A DNA stretch of 64,000 nt from JBNJFY01 sp051747265 (GTDB taxonomy: Bacteria > Bacteroidota > Rhodothermia > Balneolales > Balneolaceae): contig JBNJFY010000002.1 of the NCBI GenBank assembly GCA_051747265.1, positions 124,001 to 188,000 on the forward strand, written 5' to 3'. A program made the translations under genes and the position numbers. The notes below the pieces were generated by a model. That model worked only from the letters and a program-made list of their open reading frames with translations, did not search any database and was not told the DNA's origin. This document shows positions 1-6,865 of the stretch, piece after piece (the first letter of the stretch is position 1; the number at the start of each line of letters is the position of its first letter).

Positions 1-1
1 G

Positions 2-73
2 CGGACGGTTCGTCAAGCGTTGGACGTATTAGGCGTGGAAACCGAAACCATTCAATGGCCCAGCACGATATGA
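2..73 (+). CDS. 3' end of an unidentified upstream gene (partial)
   Basis: An open frame enters from the left edge and ends at TGA 71-73, encoding the last 23 residues of a protein that ends ...ETIQWPSTI. The stop overlaps the ATG of the next gene as ATGA, a usual sign of translational coupling in one operon. The fragment is too short to name. The sugar-nucleotide setting of the downstream genes suggests a surface-glycan enzyme, which is only an inference. Confidence 0.45.
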   Translation, partial: RTVRQALDVLGVETETIQWPSTI

Positions 74-816
74 AACGCACCGCACTGATTACTGGAACCG
101 CGCAGGGTATCGGAAACGGTATCGCGCAATATTTTTATGATCGAGATTACCAGGTCATCGGGCTGGACGTACAAGAGCAGCCCGACGCTCCCTGGCCAAC
201 CTATCAACTGGATTTAGCCCAACTGGTAGCCATTTCCGACGCGGACCGAAAGCAACTAAAGGAAAACCTAACCGCACTTTGGGAGCCTGGGGACAAATTG
301 GATGTGCTGATTAACAATGCCGCCTACCAAGTGGTCAAACCGATGCGGGAGCTCACCCCTCATGACTGGCAACAAACCCAGAATGTGAATGTGGCCGCTC
401 CCTTTTTCCTGACCCAGCTTTTTGAACCCGAGCTTCGGGCGGCCGGCGGATCGGTGGTTAACATCAGCAGTATTCACCGGCAACTGACCAAAAAACAGTT
501 TACGGCCTATGCCACCTCCAAAGGAGCGTTAAGTACCCTGACCCATTCACTAGCCCTGGAACTGGCTCCCGACGTTCGGGTAAATGGAGTCGCTCCGGCG
601 GCTATTTCCACCCAGATGTTGCGGGATGGATTTGCAGATCAACCCGAACAATTGGAACAGCTCAAGGCTTATCATCCGGTCAAGAAGATTGGAAGCCCTG
701 AAGATGTAGCCCGGGCCTGTGCCTATTTGGCTAACCCAGACAACACTTTTTTATCCGGGACGATCCTGGAGCTCGACGGGGGCATTAGCAAACAATTATC
801 AGATCCATCAAAATAA
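70..816 (+). CDS. SDR-family NAD(P)-dependent oxidoreductase
   Basis: This is a classical short-chain dehydrogenase/reductase of about 248 residues. The nucleotide-binding TGTAQGIG motif lies directly after the start, NNAA is in the middle, and the catalytic YATSK (YxxxK) follows a serine (NISS). The C-terminal region has the usual AAISTQM segment and an LDGG end. The ATG at 70 is preferred to the in-frame ATG at 55, because it overlaps the upstream stop as ATGA and puts the Rossmann motif right at the N-terminus. Neighbouring DegT, Gfo/Idh and acyltransferase genes suggest it reduces or oxidises a sugar or sugar-nucleotide intermediate in surface glycan synthesis. The substrate cannot be read from the sequence. 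Confidence 0.92.
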   Translation: MKRTALITGTAQGIGNGIAQYFYDRDYQVIGLDVQEQPDAPWPTYQLDLAQLVAISDADRKQLKENLTALWEPGDKLDVLINNAAYQVVKPMRELTPHDWQQTQNVNVAAPFFLTQLFEPELRAAGGSVVNISSIHRQLTKKQFTAYATSKGALSTLTHSLALELAPDVRVNGVAPAAISTQMLRDGFADQPEQLEQLKAYHPVKKIGSPEDVARACAYLANPDNTFLSGTILELDGGISKQLSDPSK

Positions 817-833
817 ACTAACATCATCTTTTC

Positions 834-2798
834 ATGAGGAATCCAATATTTTATCGACGATTTGACTATGATCGTAACCTTCTACCTAATAAGCATTTAG
901 CCAAATTAGAGGAAGGAGTTGAGAACATGGAACAGGCAAGAGAGCGCACCGGCTTGACCGTTGGCTATCCCGGTTGGATGATGATTTATTACACGCTGCT
1001 TTCTCACTTACACCCCGAAGAGTATAATGTCATTGTGGAAACGGGTACCAACCAGGGATGTACTACAATAATTTTAGCACAAGCTTTGAAGGATTCGGGA
1101 TATCCCGGTAAAGTACTCACTGTTGAGTTGGATGAACAGAATTTTCAAAAAGCTCAACATAATATTAGAGAAGCTGAGTTAGAGGAATATGTTGAACTCA
1201 ATTTAGGTAATAGTCACGACTTCTTATCTAATCTAAAAAAAGAATACACTGATGTTCGCATCGCATTCCTTGATGCCTCTCATTTATATGACGATGTTAA
1301 AGGAGAATTTGAAGCTGTAGTTCCGCTTCTAGGTGACCAAGCCCTGGTAATTATGGATAATACCTACCAAATTGCCGAACCTCATGAAGATCAGCGGGTT
1401 TTTGGTTTTTTACATGATCTAAAATGTGATTATGGTGGCAATTTAATTAATCTCGAATTTGTCTCTTGGTACACTCCCGGCATCGCTATCTGGCAAAAAC
1501 AGCCCCTTAAAGAGAAGCCCCATTCGCCCTACCTCAAACCCGAGCAGGGCAGTATGCGGCTCACTACAGAGCAACAATTAGATGCCAGCAGCAAAGCCAT
1601 CCCTCAATTTAAGAACCAACACCAGGGCGAGCGCTGTGTGATTATCGGTAATGGTCCCAGCTTGAATCAAATGGACCTCTCCTTTTTGGAGCATGAGTAC
1701 AGCTTCGGGCTGAATAAGATCTACCTGATTTTTGACCAGTGGGATTTCCGCCCCAGCTATTTTGCCTCGGTCAATCCGTTGGTACTCAAACAACACGCCG
1801 ATGAAATCTTGGAACATATTGACGCGCCTAAATTTCTGAGCGCGGCCGGAACCAAATATATCAAGCAGCGACGGGACGACCTGTTTTATTTGAAAAACGC
1901 GTTTCCGCCCATTTTCTCGACTGATCTGAGCAAAGGAATGTGCGAGGGTTACACGGTGACTTTTGTGGCTATGCAGATCGCCTACTATATGGGCTTTGAT
2001 GAAGTGGTTCTCATCGGGGTGGATCACAGTTTTGCCACCAAGGGCCAACCCAACAAAAAAGTGGTCTCCGAGGGGGAAGATCCCAATCATTTCCACCCGG
2101 ATTACTTCGGGGAAGGCGTGGAGTGGCACTTGCCCGATCTGGAAAACTCGGAGCGCTATTACCGCATGGCCAAACAGGCCTTTGAGCGGGATGGGCGCCG
2201 CATTTTAGACGCCACCGTGGATGGCCAGTTGGATATCTTCCCCAAGGTGGATTACCAGGAGCATTTTAAATCAGATGCTGTAGCCCCGCGCTCGGAACCC
2301 CTGCCCGTTGAGGAGCAACTGCAACGCACCGCCCAATTCTTACATCAAGGGCTCGCCCTGGAGGCGGTCAACATGCTGCAATACTTGATCGATCAACATC
2401 TGGTGACGGTCACTGATGTGGTTTCTTTGATCGGCGAGAAGGTTCCGCAACTCGGTCAACCGCAGCGAAATCTGCTCATCCAGTTTTTACGTCATACGTA
2501 TGGCGCGCAATCCGATGTGGAGAAATTGGCCAAGCAACTGCAAGCCTCCAAAATTGACACGACGGTGCAGCAGTTAAATCAACTGATTCAAGCCGGTGAA
2601 CTGGACAAAGCCGAAAAGTTCACTAATCAGCTTCTCAATGATATTACCAATCACGCCGGACTCTGGCTGACGTACGCCGTGCTGCAGGTTAAGCGCAACC
2701 GACTGGAACAGGCCAAGTGGGGCTTGAAAAAGGTCTTGGGGTTGGAACCGGAACACAACCAAGCGCAACAACTATTGGATCAGATCAACCAGTTATAA
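834..2798 (+). CDS. Methyltransferase - DUF115 (MptE/Maf-like) - TPR fusion protein
   Basis: This 654-residue protein has three parts. Residues about 50-215 look like a class I SAM-dependent methyltransferase of the Methyltransf_24 type (VETGTNQGCTT for SAM binding, VELDEQ acidic loop, IAFLDASHLYDD). Residues about 260-475 are a DUF115 domain starting CVIIGNGPSLNQMDLSFL, the family found in MptE pterin kinases and in Maf flagellin glycosyltransferases. Residues about 490-654 are helical and TPR-like (ELDKAEKFTNQLL, LEQAKWGLKKVLGLEP). The gene starts 17 nt after the SDR stop, so an operon is likely, and its end overlaps the convergent aminotransferase gene by 14 bp. The first third is clearly more A+T-rich than the remainder, which suggests a recent domain joining. 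A role in nonulosonate or other glycan transfer is an inference. Confidence 0.75.
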   Translation: MRNPIFYRRFDYDRNLLPNKHLAKLEEGVENMEQARERTGLTVGYPGWMMIYYTLLSHLHPEEYNVIVETGTNQGCTTIILAQALKDSGYPGKVLTVELDEQNFQKAQHNIREAELEEYVELNLGNSHDFLSNLKKEYTDVRIAFLDASHLYDDVKGEFEAVVPLLGDQALVIMDNTYQIAEPHEDQRVFGFLHDLKCDYGGNLINLEFVSWYTPGIAIWQKQPLKEKPHSPYLKPEQGSMRLTTEQQLDASSKAIPQFKNQHQGERCVIIGNGPSLNQMDLSFLEHEYSFGLNKIYLIFDQWDFRPSYFASVNPLVLKQHADEILEHIDAPKFLSAAGTKYIKQRRDDLFYLKNAFPPIFSTDLSKGMCEGYTVTFVAMQIAYYMGFDEVVLIGVDHSFATKGQPNKKVVSEGEDPNHFHPDYFGEGVEWHLPDLENSERYYRMAKQAFERDGRRILDATVDGQLDIFPKVDYQEHFKSDAVAPRSEPLPVEEQLQRTAQFLHQGLALEAVNMLQYLIDQHLVTVTDVVSLIGEKVPQLGQPQRNLLIQFLRHTYGAQSDVEKLAKQLQASKIDTTVQQLNQLIQAGELDKAEKFTNQLLNDITNHAGLWLTYAVLQVKRNRLEQAKWGLKKVLGLEPEHNQAQQLLDQINQL

Positions 2799-3900
2799 AT
2801 CGCCGAATATGATCGGCCACATAATCGATCTGTTCGATGCTCATTTCCGGATAGATGGGTAAGCTGAGTAATCGTTTAGCCAGTGATTCGGTGACCGGGA
2901 AATCGCCGTTGCTGTAGCCATACGGTTCTAGCGCGGGTTGCAAATGCACGGGAATCGGGTAGTGTAAGCCGGTGGCAATTTGCTGCTCGTCCAGATAGGC
3001 TCGCAGCTTATCACGCAGCGGATGGGTCTCCAGCTGCAGTTCGTACAGATGGTACACATGACGCGCCCGGTCATGCTCCATGGGAATAGTTATTCCGGGC
3101 AGATCTCCCAATCGCTGATTATAGTGATGAGCTATCGCCCGCCGACGCTCGGTCCACTGCTCCACATATTTCAATTTGGTCTCCAGCACCGCGCCCTGCA
3201 GCCCATCCATGCGATAATTGTAGCCGATTTCCTCATGCACATATTTTTCCGGCTGGGCGTGATCGCGCAGTTTGCGCAGGCGCTGGGCAAGCGTTGGATC
3301 ATCGGTAATCACGGCTCCCGCTTCTCCCATGGCTCCCAAATTTTTGGCCGGATAAAAACTGAAGCATCCCAGCTGACCCCATGTTCCACAGCTTCTGTTT
3401 TTCCACCGGGCTCCATGCGCTTGAGCGGCATCTTCAATCACGGAGAGTTGGTGTTGTCGGGCCAACATATTCACGCGGGTCATATTGACCGGATGTCCAT
3501 ACAGGTGCACCGGAATAATCGCTTTGGTGTGCGGGGTGATGACCTCTTCCAGTTCTTCCATATCCATGGTGTAGTATTGGGGCTCCACGTCCACGAATAC
3601 CGGCTTGGCTCCTGTGTAGATAATGGCCCAGACCGTGGAGATGAAGGTGTTGGGTACGGTAATCACTTCATCGCCGGGACCGATATTCAGCGCGCGCAGC
3701 GCCAAGTGCAGCGCCGAGGTTCCGCTGTTGACGCCCACCGCGTACTCTGTACCGCAATAGCCGGCAAACTGCTCTTCAAAGGTTTCCACAAACGGGCCCG
3801 AGCTGTAGGCGGACTGTTGCATCACCTGCTGAATAGCCTCCTGCAATTCATCTTGGAGGGCTTGGTGTTGGGCGGTTAAATCGACAAAGGGGACCTGCAT
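2785..3900 (-). CDS. DegT/DnrJ/EryC1/StrS-family PLP aminotransferase
   Basis: This is a 371-residue sugar aminotransferase fold. Visible family marks are VGVNSGTSALHLAL (PLP phosphate site), VIEDAAQAHGA and the Schiff-base lysine at about residue 186 in SFYPAKNLGAMGEAG, followed by YNYRMDGLQGAVL. The start is placed at the ATG at 3900 (MQVPFVDL...), because family members begin with this segment; the frame stays open to 3969 but the extra 23 residues look non-coding. Such enzymes transfer an amino group from glutamate to a nucleotide-linked keto sugar. Together with the Gfo/Idh and acyltransferase genes upstream on the same strand it could make an acylamino sugar, as in WlbA/WlbB/WlbC-type pathways. 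The exact sugar is unknown. Confidence 0.92.
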   Translation of the reverse strand: MQVPFVDLTAQHQALQDELQEAIQQVMQQSAYSSGPFVETFEEQFAGYCGTEYAVGVNSGTSALHLALRALNIGPGDEVITVPNTFISTVWAIIYTGAKPVFVDVEPQYYTMDMEELEEVITPHTKAIIPVHLYGHPVNMTRVNMLARQHQLSVIEDAAQAHGARWKNRSCGTWGQLGCFSFYPAKNLGAMGEAGAVITDDPTLAQRLRKLRDHAQPEKYVHEEIGYNYRMDGLQGAVLETKLKYVEQWTERRRAIAHHYNQRLGDLPGITIPMEHDRARHVYHLYELQLETHPLRDKLRAYLDEQQIATGLHYPIPVHLQPALEPYGYSNGDFPVTESLAKRLLSLPIYPEMSIEQIDYVADHIRRFITG

Positions 3901-4101
3901 GCTAAAAGAATCATTATCGTTGTTTGGCATACGAGATCTCGCAGCCGGGCAACACGTTGTTCTATTCAACTGTAGCTATGGAATGAGCCAAAGTAACTAA
4001 AAATCTTTGGTTGGTGAAGGGTGCACTAAGTTTACTTCTGATCTTGGTCGCGCTTTCCAGCTGTAGGTATCCATCAGAGAAGCAGCATTTCTCTCGGGAA
4101 G

Positions 4102-4143
4102 CTGGAGCATCCCTACGGCTTGACGCAGCTGAGCTACGTCAAG
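4102..4143 (+). repeat. Dispersed palindromic repeat, copy A
   Basis: The segment contains CTGGA, then CCTACGGCTTGACG, then a short loop and AGCTACGTCAAG, so CTTGACG at 4119-4125 can pair with CGTCAAG at 4137-4143. A diverged copy lies on the minus strand at 53781-53822 with the same order of blocks (CTGGA, CCTACGGCT, GACG, AGCT, CGTCAAG). This indicates a dispersed REP-like family. Confidence 0.6.
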
Positions 4144-4159
4144 AGTAGGTGGGGTTTTG

Positions 4160-4185
4160 GGGCGGGCGATTGCCTTCGCCCGCCC
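4160..4185. repeat. Perfect GC-rich hairpin (10-bp stem)
   Basis: GGGCGGGCGA at 4160-4169 is exactly complementary to TCGCCCGCCC at 4176-4185, with a six-base loop. There is no T-run on either side, so it is not a standard intrinsic terminator. It may be a REP element or a structure in the aminotransferase leader. Confidence 0.6.
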
Positions 4186-4256
4186 AGAAAACTGCCTCTC
4201 TCAATACTGGGCTTTGTCCGGTAAGGGGTGCGTATGAGCTCTGATCAATATGTTAC

Positions 4257-5243
4257 TTATAGCTGTTTGCGGTAGTAGGCTCGGCTGGATCCGGTAGCCC
4301 CGAATCCTTCTTTGAAGCGAAAGAGCCCCCAGTTGATCACCTGGCCGCTCTCTTCGGTGGAGATTCCCAGGTTGATGTAGGAATAGCCCTCCTCACGGAC
4401 CCAGTTGATCAGTTCGGCGAGGAGTAAATTCAGCGGACGTAACTGCTGGTAGTCGTAATTTTGGGCGATGTAAAAAGTATGGACAGCCGGAGCGACGTCT
4501 TTCATGATCACGGTCCCGGCGATCATTTCGCTCTCTTTGTAGCAGCCCATCAACACGACATCACCGGGAAACAGTTTTGCCAATCGCTGAATCTCCTCCA
4601 GACTGTGCGTCGGTGAGGCATCGTGATAAGCCAGATTCTGTGTTAAAATTTCCCAGAAGGCTGACCAGTCTTCGCTCAATCGTACGGACATCTCTTCCTG
4701 CTGATCCGCCTTCCGCGCCGCTTGCCAGGTGTTATAACGCATGCGCTGTTTGTTCACCTGGGGATCCGGATCCACGGTGATCACGCTGGATAGCTCTACA
4801 GCCGTCCGCTGATAACCATTTTTTTCCAGGGCAAAACTGAGATCATCGGACGGTAGCCGGTGAAACACCGACGGGCTGATCCGCATCTCGATGGCATCGC
4901 AGTGTTGCTGGGCGGCAAATGCCTCCATGGATTCCACGATGGCATACACTTTGGCCAGATCCACGCCGGGCTGGAGTACCGGTCCCCCGAAGGAGGATCC
5001 GGGGTGGGATTTATAGATTCGCTGGCCCTCTGACTCGATAATAGCGGCCGGGAACACCGCGATAATCTCCCCCTTATATCGCCACAAAAGCGACGCGTCA
5101 GTAAAACGATCCGCGGGATGGTATCGCAAAAAGCGCCGTCGGTGGAAGATGGTCCCGTTCCTGGAGCGATCCACGCATGTTTCCCACGCGGTTTCCCACT
5201 TGGATGAATATCGGATGCGTTCCAATGAAATGGATGGCTTCAT
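4257..5243 (-). CDS. GNAT/FemAB-like acyltransferase
   Basis: This 328-residue protein has two GNAT-type halves, as in FemAB/CelD-like acyltransferases. The N-terminal half contains FHRRRFLRYHPADRF and FPAAIIESEG, then SSFGGPVL. The C-terminal half has VVLMGCYKESEMIAGTVI and INLGISTEESGQVINWGLFRFKEGFGA, which resembles the acyl-acceptor end of FemAB proteins. The start is placed at the ATG at 5243 (MKPSISLERIRY); upstream codons in the same frame run into the oxidoreductase gene and look non-coding. The gene follows the Gfo/Idh gene by 17 nt on the same strand, so both are probably one transcript. It may acylate an amino sugar or a lipid-linked glycan; the donor and acceptor are not known. 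Confidence 0.75.
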   Translation of the reverse strand: MKPSISLERIRYSSKWETAWETCVDRSRNGTIFHRRRFLRYHPADRFTDASLLWRYKGEIIAVFPAAIIESEGQRIYKSHPGSSFGGPVLQPGVDLAKVYAIVESMEAFAAQQHCDAIEMRISPSVFHRLPSDDLSFALEKNGYQRTAVELSSVITVDPDPQVNKQRMRYNTWQAARKADQQEEMSVRLSEDWSAFWEILTQNLAYHDASPTHSLEEIQRLAKLFPGDVVLMGCYKESEMIAGTVIMKDVAPAVHTFYIAQNYDYQQLRPLNLLLAELINWVREEGYSYINLGISTEESGQVINWGLFRFKEGFGATGSSRAYYRKQL

Positions 5244-5260
5244 GCCGGTGCGGTAGCTAA

Positions 5261-6295
5261 TTAGGTTAGGGAAGTTTTCTGTCCGTTGGCCTGGATGGAT
5301 CGCTGCGCGGCTTCCAGAACTTTCACTACGCCCAGCCCATCTTCCCCGTCGGTCAAGGGGGATTCGCCGGATTGAATGCAGCGCAAGAACTCCCGCACTT
5401 CGGCAAACAACGGTTCCACATCGCTCAGCTTGGGCACCCACATATCCCCGGTGCGGTAGTTGATCAGGGTTTCGTAGACTTTTTCGGGTTTATCGGTGGG
5501 CTTGATATCTACTCCTTTATCATAGACGCGGATTTTTTCGTCGGGCTCGTTATCATCGTAGACCACCATTTTGCGATCGCCGCCCACCAGCGTTTTGCGC
5601 ACTTTCACCGGAGCCAGCCAGTTCACGTGAATGTGCGATATCAAGTTGTTGGGGTAAAACATGGTCAGATAAGCGATATTCTCGATGGGCTGATCACTGA
5701 AATCCACATGGGCGGCGGCATGGGCGGATACCGCTTCGGGGAGTTGTCCCAGCACATAGTTCATGATGGAGATATCGTGCGGCGCCAGATCCCAAATCAC
5801 ATTCACATCGTGCTGAAACAGTCCCAGGTTGACCCGCACCGAATCGAAATAGTACAACTCGCCCAGTTCGCCCGATTCCACCAGGCTCCGTATTTTTTGT
5901 ACGGCCGGATTATAGATAAAGGTGTGATCCACCATCAGGGTGACCTCGTGCTCGGCGGCTAACTCCATCAACCGCAGACTGGTTTCCACACTGTGAGTCA
6001 TCGGCTTTTCGATGAGCACATGCAGCCCCTGTTCTATGGCTTGCCGGGCCAGCTCAAAATGCGTGTGCACCGGCGTGGCGATGGCCACCGCGTCGATCGG
6101 TGCCTGGGCGATGAGTTCTTCCATGGAGGTGTAGCTCTGCAAGTGGGGATAGGTAGCCTTCACCGATTCCAGCCGCGCGGGATCGATGTCCACCACGCTG
6201 TGCATATTCTTGTGCAGAATACTGGTAAAATTGCGGACCAATTTGGGTCCCCAGTACCCGCATCCCACAACCGCCACTTTGCAATCTGCGCTCAT
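5261..6295 (-). CDS. Gfo/Idh/MocA-family sugar oxidoreductase
   Basis: This 344-residue NAD(P)-dependent dehydrogenase begins with the Rossmann sequence VAVVGCGYWGPKLVRNF. It has DAVAIATPVHTHFELA, the hallmark HVLIEKPMTH with the catalytic EKP motif, and the C-terminal substrate-binding alpha/beta domain with VIWDLAPHDISIMNYVLG. The ATG at 6295 (MSADCK) is preferred to ATGs further upstream because it places the dinucleotide-binding motif near the N-terminus. Members oxidise nucleotide sugars such as UDP-GlcNAcA at C3, feeding a DegT aminotransferase and an acyltransferase. All three activities are encoded here on the same strand, which supports a surface amino-sugar pathway. Confidence 0.9.
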   Translation of the reverse strand: MSADCKVAVVGCGYWGPKLVRNFTSILHKNMHSVVDIDPARLESVKATYPHLQSYTSMEELIAQAPIDAVAIATPVHTHFELARQAIEQGLHVLIEKPMTHSVETSLRLMELAAEHEVTLMVDHTFIYNPAVQKIRSLVESGELGELYYFDSVRVNLGLFQHDVNVIWDLAPHDISIMNYVLGQLPEAVSAHAAAHVDFSDQPIENIAYLTMFYPNNLISHIHVNWLAPVKVRKTLVGGDRKMVVYDDNEPDEKIRVYDKGVDIKPTDKPEKVYETLINYRTGDMWVPKLSDVEPLFAEVREFLRCIQSGESPLTDGEDGLGVVKVLEAAQRSIQANGQKTSLT

Positions 6296-6475
6296 ATTTT
6301 CGTTTGTACCCTTGCGTCTGATCATTATCGCTACTCCGACCGGTAACACCTTCTTAGCCGTAGCCTGATTTTGACTAAATTCTGACAGCTTTCAAAATGA
6401 ACTTTGCGTTTGATTGCGGTACGGGAGATTATGGATGGGCAGGAGATGGGCTTGCCAGATGGGGTGGTTGGGTTA

Positions 6476-6500
6476 TGACCATTGACCATTGACCATTGAC
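6476..6500. repeat. Heptamer tandem repeat TGACCAT x3 (single arm)
   Basis: Three exact TGACCAT copies (6476-6496) are followed by a partial fourth (TGACT). No inverted partner arm is visible nearby, unlike the other heptamer loci of this window. Confidence 0.8.
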
Positions 6501-6590
6501 TGGAAGGTCTCATCCTGAAGTTGGGTTTCAAGTGGGGGGCCTGGTTGTTCCTTTGGATATCACGCCGTGGGTGTTTAAGCAATTATTTTA

Positions 6591-6622
6591 TTTCGCTTTT
6601 GCTGGAACAATCTTTAAATTTG
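6591..6622 (+). promoter_or_regulatory. Bacteroidota-type promoter of tRNA-Leu
   Basis: TAAATTTG at 6615-6622 fits the -7 consensus TAnnTTTG. A TTTC at 6591-6594, twenty bases upstream, is a three-of-four match to the -33 TTTG box. The -7 element lies 45 bp before the tRNA, almost the same distance (42 bp) as the matching element before tRNA-Pro in this window. Confidence 0.45.
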
Positions 6623-6667
6623 GCATCCTCAAAAATGAAGGCTTTCAGAGTTTTCATTTTGCAATAT

Positions 6668-6755
6668 GCCCTGGTGGCGGAATTGGTAGACGCGCTGGCT
6701 TGAGGGGTCAGTTCCCTTTTTGGGAGTGCTGGTTCGACTCCAGTCCAGGGCACCA
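6668..6755 (+). tRNA. tRNA-Leu (anticodon GAG)
   Basis: This is a class II tRNA with a long variable arm. The acceptor stem GCCCTGG (6668-6674) pairs with CCAGGGC (6745-6751), followed by discriminator A and an encoded CCA (6753-6755). The D-arm is GCGGAATTGGTAGACGC. The anticodon stem CTGGC/GTCAG encloses the loop TTGAGGG with anticodon GAG. The T-loop is GGTTCGACTCC. The terminator follows at once, and the 3' end borders A+T-rich accessory DNA, a usual integration position. Confidence 0.97.
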
Positions 6756-6757
6756 CG

Positions 6758-6802
6758 AAAAAGCCCCAACTTATTGGCATACAATAGGTTGGGGCTTTTT
6801 TA
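6758..6802 (+). terminator. Intrinsic terminator after tRNA-Leu (bidirectional)
   Basis: AAAAGCCCCAAC (6759-6770) pairs with GTTGGGGCTTTT (6788-6799), followed by a T-run. The A-run on the left side means it can also end minus-strand transcription arriving from the large NTPase gene. Confidence 0.9.
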
Positions 6803-6865
6803 TTGATTACTGTTAAAGGTATGGCTAAAGGTTCCCTTTCAAAAAAACTGAAGATACCAAATCAG

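Larger units (their letters stand above)
3901..4256. other. Intergenic region, 356 bp, with REP-like hairpins
   Basis: No gene is visible between the two minus-strand genes. The stretch holds several inverted repeats: AGAGAA/TTCTCT near 4074-4096, a dispersed repeat copy at 4102-4143, and a perfect 10-bp stem at 4160-4185. It therefore lies in the leader of the aminotransferase gene and looks like a small cluster of repetitive elements rather than a simple promoter region. Confidence 0.6.
6296..6667. other. Intergenic region between oxidoreductase and tRNA-Leu, 372 bp
   Basis: No protein gene is supported. The left part is the divergent promoter region of the oxidoreductase operon. The centre holds three TGACCAT heptamers at 6476-6500. 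The right part carries the tRNA-Leu promoter. Small open frames here in both directions have no family resemblance. Confidence 0.5.

Noticed and set aside
2980..3879. 299-codon open frame on the plus strand opposite the aminotransferase gene
   Set aside because: It is the antisense shadow of a clear DegT gene in G+C-rich DNA and shows no domain or signal.
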